A stretch of 40,091 nucleotides of DNA from Actinomadura sp. BRA 177 (GTDB taxonomy: Bacteria; Actinomycetota; Actinomycetes; Streptosporangiales; Streptosporangiaceae). The notes under the pieces are model-generated. The model was not told where the DNA came from, ran no database searches, and worked only from the letters and a program-made list of their open reading frames with translations. The stretch covers positions 1-40,091 of the forward strand of contig NZ_JABXFD010000650.1 of the NCBI RefSeq assembly GCF_013372625.1. Reading direction: 5' to 3'. Of the stretch, positions 28,720-35,650 are shown in pieces; the stretch's first letter is position 1, and the number at the start of each line of letters is the position of its first letter. Both the position numbers and the translations under genes were made by a program.

Positions 28720-29115
28720 TCAGAGGCTGCGGGTGCCGGCGAGCGCCGCGACCAGGTACGTCGCGCCGCCGAGCGCCGCCAGCCAGACGTAGGCGGTGAT
28801 GTCGGAGCCGCGCAGCGCCTGGACGACGAGGGCGCCGATCACCGCGACGGTGAGCACGTCGCCCGTCGTCGCGGCGGCGCGCAGGTGCGCGCGGGCCCGG
28901 GTGCCGGACCCGAAACCGTCGCTGATCGGCAGCGCCGGCTCGTTGCGGCGGTAACCCAGGTAGCAGGCGTATCCGGCGAGCGCGGCCAGCGCGATGAGGG
29001 CCGTCCCGGACCGCCCTTCGGCGGCCAGCACGGCCCCGACCACCACACCGGCGGCCAGGACGAGCCCTGGCACGGCCCACCGGCTGAGACTGCGGCGTTC
29101 GGGAGCGATCCACAT
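28720..29115 (-). CDS. Small membrane protein of unknown function
   Basis: 131 residues with four predicted membrane helices in two hairpins (about 12-30, 32-50, 78-95 and 102-125), separated by a polar loop with ISDGFGSGTRARAHLRAA. I do not recognise a named family; similar proteins occur next to transporters and two-component systems in actinomycetes. The ATG at 29115 is preferred because GGAAGG lies 9 bases upstream; ATGs at 29124 and a GTG-type start near 29157 are in frame. It converges on the response regulator gene with a 16-base gap. Confidence 0.65.
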   Translation of the reverse strand: MWIAPERRSLSRWAVPGLVLAAGVVVGAVLAAEGRSGTALIALAALAGYACYLGYRRNEPALPISDGFGSGTRARAHLRAAATTGDVLTVAVIGALVVQALRGSDITAYVWLAALGGATYLVAALAGTRSL

Positions 29116-29169
29116 GGTGCTCATCCTTCCCGATGTGCGCGCGAGCGGGACCGGCAACGCGCCGGGCTG

Positions 29170-29175
29170 TATCTT
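29170..29175 (+). promoter_or_regulatory. -10 box (TATCTT) for the AIM24 operon
   Basis: TATCTT ends 8 bases before the GTG at 29184 and no ribosome site intervenes, which fits a leaderless transcript that reads all three AIM24 genes. Confidence 0.5.
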
Positions 29176-29183
29176 CTCGCTTC

Positions 29184-29822
29184 GTGGCGCAATTTCGAAT
29201 GAACGGCTCGAAGATGCTCGCCGTCGACCTCGGCGGCGAGACCATCAGAGCGCTGAACGGGGCCATGGTCGCCTACGAGGGCGAGATGGCGTTCAAACGG
29301 CAGGGCATGACGGGCGGCGAGGGGCTGCGGGGCGCCCTCAAGCGGCGGATCGCCGGCGAGGGCATGACGCTCATGGAGATCACCGGGCACGGCACGGTGT
29401 ACCTGGCGAGCGAGGCGACGGAGGTCACGCTCATCCAGCTCACCGGCGACACCCTGTTCGTCGAGTCGGAGAGCCTGCTGGCCCTCGACGGGAACCTGCA
29501 GACCGGCGTCCAGTTCGTCGGCCTGCGGGGCATGGGCACCGGCCAGGGCCTCGCCACCACCAAGGTGGACGGGCACGGCACGGTCGCGGTCCTGTCCGAG
29601 GGCCCGGCCATCGCGCTGGAGGTGACCCCGCAGACGCCGCTGTGCGTCGACCCGCACGCGTACGTGTGCCATCACGGGCAGCTCCAGCAGGACGTGGTCA
29701 CCGACGTCAACTGGCGGACGGTGATCGGCCAGGGATCGGGGGAGAGCGTGCAGTTCCGGTATCAGGGACATGGGCTGGTCTACGTCCAGCCCGCCGAGCG
29801 CGGCGGAATTCTGGAGATCTGA
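29184..29822 (+). CDS. AIM24 family protein 1 of 3
   Basis: 212 residues of the AIM24 family (PF01987), a beta-rich fold of unknown biochemical role in bacteria; the yeast namesake is a mitochondrial inner-membrane protein. Three GHG turns mark the repeats: ITGHGTVYLAS, VDGHGTVAVLS and YQGHGLVYVQPAER. GETIRALNGAMVAYEGEMAFKR near the N-terminus is the most conserved family segment. No signal peptide or membrane helix. The GTG start is set by the -10 box upstream; the stop overlaps the start of gene 2 (TGATG). Confidence 0.88.
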   Translation: MAQFRMNGSKMLAVDLGGETIRALNGAMVAYEGEMAFKRQGMTGGEGLRGALKRRIAGEGMTLMEITGHGTVYLASEATEVTLIQLTGDTLFVESESLLALDGNLQTGVQFVGLRGMGTGQGLATTKVDGHGTVAVLSEGPAIALEVTPQTPLCVDPHAYVCHHGQLQQDVVTDVNWRTVIGQGSGESVQFRYQGHGLVYVQPAERGGILEI

Positions 29823-30475
29823 TGCCCGGATACCAGTCGATCAACTCCAAGATGCTCCAGGTGCCGATCGGGCCGGGGCAGGAGGTCTACAGCAAGCGCG
29901 GCGCGATGCTCGCCTACACCGGGCCCGTGTCGTTCGCCCCGACCGCCACCGCCGGGCAGGGCATCGGCGGCACGCTCGGGCGCGCCGTCGCCGGCGAGCG
30001 CAGCGCGATGATGCACGTCACCGGGCAGGGCAGCGTCATGTTCGGGCACCGCGGGCTGGAGGTCACCGTCATCGACCTGACCGGCGCCGACACCCTGTAC
30101 GCCGAGGCCGACCGGCTCCTCGTCCACGACGCGGCCCTGCAGGTCGGGACGATGTTCATGGGCGAGCAGGGCGGCGTCCGCGGCATCGTCCGCGGCGCGG
30201 TCTCCGGGCAGGGCCTGTTCACCACGACGCTCACCGGGCACGGCTCGTGCGCGCTGCTGTCGCACGGCGGCGTGATGGAGATGCCGATCACCCCGCAGCG
30301 TCCCGTCCACGTCGACCCGCAGGCGTACGTGGCCCACCGCGGCCAGGTGCAGAACCGGCTCACCACGGCCGTCGGGCTGCGCGAGATGATCGGACGCGGC
30401 TCCGGCGAGGGCTTCCAGCTGGAGCTGAGCGGCTCCGGCGTCGTCTACGTCCAGGCCAGCGAGAGGAAGATCTGA
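29822..30475 (+). CDS. AIM24 family protein 2 of 3
   Basis: 217 residues. Same design as gene 1: SKRGAMLAYTGPVSF near the N-terminus, then VTGQGSVMFGH, LTGHGSCALLS and a final LSGSGVVYVQASERKI. Length and repeat spacing match gene 1, so the two arose by duplication, but identity is low and they are not recent copies. Begins inside the stop of gene 1. No cofactor or active-site residues can be named. Confidence 0.88.
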   Translation: MPGYQSINSKMLQVPIGPGQEVYSKRGAMLAYTGPVSFAPTATAGQGIGGTLGRAVAGERSAMMHVTGQGSVMFGHRGLEVTVIDLTGADTLYAEADRLLVHDAALQVGTMFMGEQGGVRGIVRGAVSGQGLFTTTLTGHGSCALLSHGGVMEMPITPQRPVHVDPQAYVAHRGQVQNRLTTAVGLREMIGRGSGEGFQLELSGSGVVYVQASERKI

Positions 30476-30478
30476 CCC

Positions 30479-31240
30479 GTGACCAGTTTCGGCACGCGGA
30501 CCTGGAACCCGCACACGCTCCCGTCCAACGACAACGTCAACCCCTACGCCTTCAGCGTCGACCTCAACGGGCAGTGGTTCGCGCAGAAGGGCAAGATGAT
30601 CGCCTACTACGGGCAGATCAGGTTCGAGGCGCTGTCGGCGGGGCCGCTGGACTCCCTCGTCGCGCACACGTTCAACTCCCCGCTGTACGCCCAGGACTGG
30701 ATCGTCGCGCAGGGGCAGGGCAAGCTCGTCCTCGCCGACCGCGGCTTCGACGTCAACTCCTTCGACCTGGAGAACGGCAACCTCACCGTCCGGGCCGGGA
30801 ACCTGCTCGCCTTCGAGCCGGGCCTGGAGCTGAAGCAGTCGATCATCCCGGGGTTCCTCACGCTGATCGGCACGGGACGGTTCGTGGCGGCCTCCAACGG
30901 CCCCGTCCACTTCGTCGAGCCGCCGATCCGGGTCGACCCGCAGGCGCTGCTCGGCTGGGCCGACTGCCCGTCCCCCTGCCACCACTACGACCACTCCTAC
31001 ATGCGCGGGGCGTTCGGCACCGCCCGGATGGTGTTCGGGATCGGCGGCCAGTCCGGCGAGGAGCACCAGTTCGACTTCACCGGCCAGGGCACCGTGATGA
31101 TGCAGTCGTCGGAGGCCGTGATGAACGAGGACGTCCTGCTGCGCGACCTGGAGGGCCAGATCGGCCTCGTCGGCACGTCCGGGCTCCAGCGGCTGCACCA
31201 GACGATCGGGCAGCGCCTCGCCGCCGAGCGGCAGGGCTGA
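30479..31240 (+). CDS. AIM24 family protein 3 of 3
   Basis: 253 residues, the longest and most divergent of the trio. Residues 1-30 (TSFGTRTWNPHTLPSNDNVN) are unlike the other two; then QKGKMIAYYGQIRFE, VAQGQGKLVLAD, LIGTGRFVAAS and FTGQGTVMMQSSE correspond to their repeats. A Cys/His patch DCPSPCHHYDHSY at about 161-173 is unique to this copy and could bind metal. GTG start 3 bases after gene 2. A strong terminator follows. Confidence 0.85.
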   Translation: MTSFGTRTWNPHTLPSNDNVNPYAFSVDLNGQWFAQKGKMIAYYGQIRFEALSAGPLDSLVAHTFNSPLYAQDWIVAQGQGKLVLADRGFDVNSFDLENGNLTVRAGNLLAFEPGLELKQSIIPGFLTLIGTGRFVAASNGPVHFVEPPIRVDPQALLGWADCPSPCHHYDHSYMRGAFGTARMVFGIGGQSGEEHQFDFTGQGTVMMQSSEAVMNEDVLLRDLEGQIGLVGTSGLQRLHQTIGQRLAAERQG

Positions 31241-31251
31241 CAGGGCCGACT

Positions 31252-31284
31252 TTCGGGGGCCCGGCACCCGGCCGGGCCCCCGAA
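31252..31284. terminator. Bidirectional terminator between AIM24 and VOC genes
   Basis: TTCGGGGGCCCGG (31252-31264) and CCGGGCCCCCGAA (31272-31284) form a perfect 13-bp stem with a 7-base loop between two convergent genes; the minus-strand gene ends 6 bases later. Confidence 0.85.
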
Positions 31285-31290
31285 GACCGG

Positions 31291-32088
31291 TCACGGCGCG
31301 GGCTCGGGCGCCGGCTTCATCACGCGCAGCGGCACCCTGAACGGGTCGCGGACGGCGGCCGACCGGCCGTACGGGCTGTCGGCCGGCTCGGAGTCGACCG
31401 TGCCGCCGCCCGCCCGCACCTTCCGGACCGCCGCGTCGGCGTCGTCGACCGCGAAGTACGTCGTCCAGGACGGGACCTCGGCGGAGCCCCCGCCGACCAC
31501 GACGCCGGAGCCGCCGAGGATCCCGCCGATGTACCGGCCGTCGCCCGCCCGCCGCAGGACGAGGTAGTCCATGTCGCCCGGCATCGGCTCCGTCTCGTAG
31601 CCGAACACGGCCCGGTAGAACTCGCCGGCGGCCGCGGAGTCGGGCGTGGCCAGCTCGTTCCACACGAACGATCCGGGGGCGTTCACGATCCGGGATCCGG
31701 GGTGCGCGCCGCCCTGCCAGAGCCCGAACTGGCCGCCCTGCGGGTCCTTCAGGATCGCCAGGCGGCCCTGGTCCATCACGTCCATGGGCGGGACGACGAC
31801 CTCACCGCCCGCGCCCGTGGCCCGGTCGATCACCCGGTCGCAGTCGGCGGCGGCGAAATAGACGCTCCACCAGTACTCGTCCGGCTGGTCGCCGGGGTTC
31901 TGCATCATCCCGGCGACGGGCTCGCCGCGCAGCATGCACATGTTGTAGTGGCCCCCTTCGGGGCCCGTGTCCTGGAACTGCCAGCCGAGCAGCGTCCCGT
32001 AGAACGTCTTCGCCCGGTCGAGGTCCGGGACGCCGATGTCGAGCCAGTTCGGCGTCCCGTCCGGCACGTTCCCCGTGACCTGGGTCAT
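31291..32088 (-). CDS. VOC family protein (two glyoxalase/bleomycin-resistance domains)
   Basis: 265 residues with two VOC modules (about 10-125 and 135-260). The first starts PNWLDIGVPDLDRAKTFYGTLLGW and ends ILKDPQGGQFGLWQ; the second has FVWNELATPDSAAAGEFYRAVFGYE. The layout is like CFP-30/hydroxylase-like proteins of Streptomyces and mycobacteria. The substrate is unknown. I chose the ATG at 32088 because AAGGAGG lies 9 bases upstream; the longer frame to 32118 has no such site. Confidence 0.88.
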   Translation of the reverse strand: MTQVTGNVPDGTPNWLDIGVPDLDRAKTFYGTLLGWQFQDTGPEGGHYNMCMLRGEPVAGMMQNPGDQPDEYWWSVYFAAADCDRVIDRATGAGGEVVVPPMDVMDQGRLAILKDPQGGQFGLWQGGAHPGSRIVNAPGSFVWNELATPDSAAAGEFYRAVFGYETEPMPGDMDYLVLRRAGDGRYIGGILGGSGVVVGGGSAEVPSWTTYFAVDDADAAVRKVRAGGGTVDSEPADSPYGRSAAVRDPFRVPLRVMKPAPEPAP

Positions 32089-32226
32089 CCGGCCCACCCT
32101 CCTTCGTGCCGGGACCACCGGCCCCGGTGCCGTTCGCGCCGCACGCCACCACCCTCATACTGGCCCCCGCCGGCCCGTTCACACATGCCTTCCGGACGAG
32201 TTCCGCCCGGCACCCCGGCGGTCGCG

Positions 32227-32232
32227 TACACT
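32227..32232 (+). promoter_or_regulatory. -10 box (TACACT) of the ABC-F transcript
   Basis: TACACT ends 6 bases before a short ATG ORF at 32239, leaving a ~117-base leader ahead of the ABC-F gene. No good -35 is visible. Confidence 0.5.
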
Positions 32233-32238
32233 GGCCGG

Positions 32239-32259
32239 ATGGTTCCGCTCCCGAACTGA
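32239..32259 (+). CDS. Putative leaderless leader peptide MVPLPN
   Basis: ATG GTT CCG CTC CCG AAC TGA encodes six residues, starting where transcription should begin. Two prolines in six codons and its place before a large stem-loop and an ABC-F gene suggest a ribosome-sensing uORF. Very short, so it may be chance. Confidence 0.35.
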   Translation: MVPLPN

Positions 32260-32269
32260 CAGTGCGCCC

Positions 32270-32306
32270 GGCGCGCCCACGGTCTCCGAGGACCGCGCGG
32301 CGCGCC
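32270..32306 (+). promoter_or_regulatory. Stem-loop in the ABC-F leader, possible attenuator
   Basis: GGCGCGCC (32270-32277) pairs with GGCGCGCC (32299-32306), a self-complementary octamer, and GGTC (32281-32284) pairs with GACC (32291-32294) inside; GTTT follows. It lies 11 bases after the leader ORF stop and 50 before the ABC-F start. Confidence 0.45.
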
Positions 32307-32355
32307 GTTTCGTGCGCCTGTCCACCGAGCCGTCCGTCAGGGGAGCCCTGTCACT

Positions 32356-33954
32356 GTGATCATCGCGAAAGACATCGAGCTGCGCGCCGGACCCCGGCTG
32401 CTCATCGAGACTGCCACGTTCCGGGTCAACCCCGGCGACCGGGTCGGCTTCGTCGGGCGCAACGGCGCCGGCAAGACCACCCTCACCAGGGTGCTGGCCG
32501 GGGAGGCGCAGCCCGCGCAGGGCGCCGTGACGTCCTCCGGCACGATCGGCTACCTGCCGCAGGACCCGCGCGGCGTCGACCTCGACGAGCTGGCCCGCGA
32601 CCGGATCCTGTCCGCGCGCGGGCTGGACGAGGTGATCCGCAAGCTGCGCGCCGCCGAGGACGCCATGGCGACCGCGACGGGCGCCGACCGCGACAAGGCC
32701 GTCCGCCGCTACGGGCGCCTCGAAGAGCGCCTGCACGTCCTCGGCGGCTACAGCGCGGAGGCCGAGGCGGCGTCGATCGCCTCCAGCCTCGGCCTGCCCG
32801 ACCGGGTGATGACCCAGCCGCTCGGGACGCTGTCGGGCGGCCAGCGCCGCCGGGTGGAGCTGGCCCGCATCCTGTTCTCCGGCGCCGACACGCTGCTGCT
32901 GGACGAGCCGACCAACCACCTGGACGCCGACTCGATCGTGTGGCTCCGCGACTTCCTGAAGGGCCACCAGGGCGGCCTCGTCGTGATCAGCCACGACGTG
33001 GAGCTGCTGGACGCGGTCGTCAACCGGGTGTTCCACCTGGACGCCAACCGCAGCGTGATCGACATCTACAACGTCGGCTGGAAGAAGTACCTCGACCAGC
33101 GCGAGACCGACGAGCGGCGCCGCAAGCGCGAGTCGGCCAACGCGCACCGGCAGGCGTCCGCGCTGCTGTCGCAGGCCGACAAGATGCGCGCCAAGGCGAC
33201 CAAGGCGAAGGCGGCGCAGCAGATGGACCGGCGGGCCCGGCAGCTGCTGTCCGGCGTGGAGGGCGAGCGGCAGGCCGACAAGGTGGCCAAGATCCGCTTC
33301 CCGGAGCCGGCGCCGTGCGGCAAGACCCCCCTCACCGCGGAGGGTTTGTCGAAATCGTACGGATCTTTGGAGATTTTCACCGACGTGGACCTGGCCGTCG
33401 ACCGGGGCAGCCGCGTCGTCGTCCTCGGCCTGAACGGCGCCGGCAAGACCACGCTGCTGCGCCTGCTGGGCGGCGTCGACAAGCCCGACACCGGCTCGGT
33501 GGTGCCCGGTCACGGCCTGCGGATCGGCTACTACGCGCAGGAGCACGAGACCCTGGACGTCGGCCGCTCCGTCCTGGAGAACATGCAGTCGGCGGCGCCC
33601 GGCATGGCGCCCGTCGAGGTCCGCAAGATCCTCGGCTCGTTCCTGTTCTCCGGCGACGACGTCGACAAGCCCGCGGGCGTCCTGTCCGGCGGCGAGAAGA
33701 CCCGGCTGGCACTGGCGATGCTCGTGGTGTCGAGCGCGAACGTGCTGCTGCTGGACGAGCCCACGAACAACCTCGATCCGGCCAGCCGCGAGGAGATCCT
33801 CGGCGCCCTGCGGACGTTCGCCGGGGCCATCGTCCTGGTGACCCACGACGAGGGCGCGGTCGAGGCGCTCGCACCGGAAAGAGTGATTTTGCTGCCGGAT
33901 GGTGTGGAAGACATCTGGAGTGACGAGTTTGCCGATCTGGTGGCGCTCGCGTGA
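32356..33954 (+). CDS. ABC-F family ATPase (translation factor/ribosome-protection type)
   Basis: 532 residues, two ABC cassettes and no membrane segment. Cassette one: GRNGAGKTTLTR (Walker A, Lys40), LSGGQRRRVELARI, LLLDEPTNHLDADS. Cassette two: GLNGAGKTTLLRLL, LSGGEKTRLALAML, LLLDEPTNNLDPAS. A charged linker with many Arg/Lys/Gln (about 250-310) joins them, as in ABC-F proteins that enter the ribosomal E site. The equivalent of Rv1473 by position. Whether it protects against an antibiotic or acts as a housekeeping factor cannot be told; it has no long C-terminal extension. GTG start with AGGGGAG upstream. Confidence 0.94.
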   Translation: MIIAKDIELRAGPRLLIETATFRVNPGDRVGFVGRNGAGKTTLTRVLAGEAQPAQGAVTSSGTIGYLPQDPRGVDLDELARDRILSARGLDEVIRKLRAAEDAMATATGADRDKAVRRYGRLEERLHVLGGYSAEAEAASIASSLGLPDRVMTQPLGTLSGGQRRRVELARILFSGADTLLLDEPTNHLDADSIVWLRDFLKGHQGGLVVISHDVELLDAVVNRVFHLDANRSVIDIYNVGWKKYLDQRETDERRRKRESANAHRQASALLSQADKMRAKATKAKAAQQMDRRARQLLSGVEGERQADKVAKIRFPEPAPCGKTPLTAEGLSKSYGSLEIFTDVDLAVDRGSRVVVLGLNGAGKTTLLRLLGGVDKPDTGSVVPGHGLRIGYYAQEHETLDVGRSVLENMQSAAPGMAPVEVRKILGSFLFSGDDVDKPAGVLSGGEKTRLALAMLVVSSANVLLLDEPTNNLDPASREEILGALRTFAGAIVLVTHDEGAVEALAPERVILLPDGVEDIWSDEFADLVALA

Positions 33955-34070
33955 CCTGCGAGGTGACTTCCGCAGATCTTTTCTGGCCGAGTGGGTAGCC
34001 GAACAGCCGGGAATGACTGATCATGGCGGGGGATAACGCAGCGGTCACCACATCACTACGGGAGGTACTC

Positions 34071-34283
34071 GTGGCCGAGACCCTCAAGAAGGGCACCCGC
34101 GTGACCGGTGCCGAGCGCGACAAGCTGGCGGCGGACCTGAAGAAGAGGTACGACTCCGGCGAGAGCATCCGCGCCCTGGCAGCCGCCACCGGCCGCTCGT
34201 ACGGTTTCATCCACCGGATTCTGACCGAGTCCGGCGTCAACCTGCGCGGTCGCGGTGGCGCGACCCGGGGCAAGAAGTCCTGA
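34071..34283 (+). CDS. Small helix-turn-helix protein (Rv1473A-like)
   Basis: 70 residues from the GTG at 34071 (MAETLKKGTRVTG), set by GGGAGGT 4 bases upstream; the ATG at 34023 would add 16 unlikely residues. One HTH (LKKRYDSGESIRALAAATGRSYGFIHRILTESGV) and a basic, Gly-rich tail RGRGGATRGKKS that could hold DNA or RNA. Widely conserved in actinobacteria; function not established to my knowledge. It follows the ABC-F gene as Rv1473A follows Rv1473. Confidence 0.85.
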   Translation: MAETLKKGTRVTGAERDKLAADLKKRYDSGESIRALAAATGRSYGFIHRILTESGVNLRGRGGATRGKKS

Positions 34284-34297
34284 CCGGACCCCTGCCC

Positions 34298-34323
34298 CCG
34301 GATGAGCGCACCGCCTGATCCGG
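34298..34323 (+). terminator. Weak stem-loop after the HTH gene
   Basis: CCGGAT (34298-34303) pairs with ATCCGG (34318-34323) over a 14-base loop, 15 bases after the stop. Only six pairs, so a terminator role is uncertain. Confidence 0.3.
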
Positions 34324-34386
34324 CGCCGCGGCCGGCCGAGTAGGGTTCGGTCGCGGCGGCGGACCGGGCGAGCGGGTCCCGTCCCG

Positions 34387-34414
34387 TGGACGGCGGGGCG
34401 GGCCCGCATAAAAT
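34387..34414 (+). promoter_or_regulatory. Promoter of the enoyl-CoA hydratase-family gene
   Basis: TAAAAT (34409-34414) is a near-ideal -10, with TGGACG (34387-34392) as a partial -35 at 16 bases. The start codon is 21 bases downstream, with GAGAGGA between, so this gene has a normal leader. Confidence 0.5.
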
Positions 34415-34435
34415 GCTCATCGAGAGGAAAGACCA

Positions 34436-35230
34436 GTGGGGGACGCGACAACGGCGGGACGGCCGGAAACGGCCAGCCCGGACCTCGGGAAGGCCGGGCT
34501 GCGGCTGGAGGTGGACGGCGCGGTCGCGACCGTCACCCTGGACCGGCCCGAGCGGCGCAACGCCATGACGTTCGACACATGGCGGGGCCTGGCCGCGATC
34601 GGGCGCTCCCTGCCCGCGGACGTGCGCGTCGTCGTGCTGCGCGGCGAGGGCAAGTGCTTCTCGGCGGGCATCGACCTCGGCATGTTCTCCGGTGACGGCG
34701 AGGGCTTCAGCGACGGCTCGGACGCCGCGGCCACCGACCGCTTCATCGCCGAGCTGCAGGAGGGCTACACCTGGCTGCGGCGCCCCGACATCGTCACGGT
34801 CGCGGCCGTGCACGGGCACGCCATCGGCGGCGGGTTCCAGCTCGCGCTGGCCTGCGACATCCGCGTCGCGGCCGACGACGCCAGGTTCTGCATGAAGGAG
34901 CCCGCGCTCGGGCTCGTCCCCGACCTGACCGGCACCAAGCCGCTGGTGGAGATCGTCGGCATCGGGCGGGCGCTGGAGCTGTGCCTGACCGCGCGGACGG
35001 TCCTCGCCGACGAGGCGGCCCGGCTCGGCATCGCCGAGATCGTCGTCCCGCGCGACGGCCTGGACGGCGCCGTCCGCGACCTGGTGGCGTCGCTGCTCGC
35101 GGTGAACCCCGGCGCGGCCGTCGCGACCAAGCGGCTGCTGTGGGAGGCCGCCGAGAACACCCTTGAGGAGCAGTGCGCCGCCGAGCGCCGCGAGCAGATC
35201 GGCCGCCTCCGCGAGATGTTCGGCAACTGA
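34436..35230 (+). CDS. Enoyl-CoA hydratase/isomerase (crotonase) family protein
   Basis: 264 residues of the crotonase fold: VATVTLDRPERRNAM, oxyanion loop CFSAGIDLGMF, HGHAIGGGFQLALACDIRVA, and MKEPALGLVPDLTGTKPL. The Glu that activates water in true hydratases (GGG-x-E) is Gln135 here; the second acidic residue is present (Glu155) and Asp163 occupies the place of the acidic residue of dienoyl-CoA isomerases. I therefore do not assign a reaction. By position it matches echA12 of mycobacteria. GTG start with a GAGAGGA site. Followed by a strong terminator. Confidence 0.9.
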   Translation: MGDATTAGRPETASPDLGKAGLRLEVDGAVATVTLDRPERRNAMTFDTWRGLAAIGRSLPADVRVVVLRGEGKCFSAGIDLGMFSGDGEGFSDGSDAAATDRFIAELQEGYTWLRRPDIVTVAAVHGHAIGGGFQLALACDIRVAADDARFCMKEPALGLVPDLTGTKPLVEIVGIGRALELCLTARTVLADEAARLGIAEIVVPRDGLDGAVRDLVASLLAVNPGAAVATKRLLWEAAENTLEEQCAAERREQIGRLREMFGN

Positions 35231-35236
35231 CCGTAC

Positions 35237-35268
35237 AGGGGTGGGCCGGAGGCCCCCGGCCCACCCCT
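35237..35268 (+). terminator. Terminator after the crotonase-family gene
   Basis: AGGGGTGGGCCGG (35237-35249) and CCGGCCCACCCCT (35256-35268) form a perfect 13-bp stem with a 6-base loop, 7 bases after the stop codon. Confidence 0.85.
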
Positions 35269-35325
35269 GAGAGGGCTACTTGAGCGAATGCCGTCTCAAC
35301 CTCGACCTCCCGGCACGCTCTCGCC

Positions 35326-35650
35326 TTGACGTGCTCCCCTAGCCCAGGAGCCGGAGACTCGGCCTGAGTCGCACCTTGAGGGGCGACACTTCCGCGGCTT
35401 CCTGTTTCACCGGGGTTCCGCCACGGCGAACCGTGGTCTTACATCCCCTCCGCAGGCGTTTAACGTCTCCGCCTCCCCCGAGTTGTGGTCGAGAGTTTCC
35501 GTCCAGCGGCGACTGTCACGCTGTGTCCGTCGTGACGCTTCGGAGCTTCCGGAGTCACCCTTCGCCCCGCACGTCGAACACGTTAGCGATACAGCGTTCC
35601 GTCGTCAACTAGACACGGATTGTATATATCGGTTGGCCATTCTCAAAGAT
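35326..35650 (-). pseudogene. Remnant of a tnpB element: 3' end of tnpB plus omega-RNA scaffold
   Basis: Minus-strand reading gives CSTCGAKGDSG (35580 down), the first half of a TnpB zinc finger, then ETLNACGGDVRPR and, one frame over, VKQEA, which are the hallmarks of actinobacterial TnpB C-termini. The RuvC domain and second Cys pair are gone. The scaffold follows: CTCCGGCTCCTGGGCTAGGG (35359-35338), GGAGCACG and a terminal GTCAA at 35326, aligning with the right end of the intact element at 11461-11497. DNA at 35590-35660 is AT-richer than anything else here. The left boundary is not resolved; I place it between 35640 and 35690. Confidence 0.7.
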
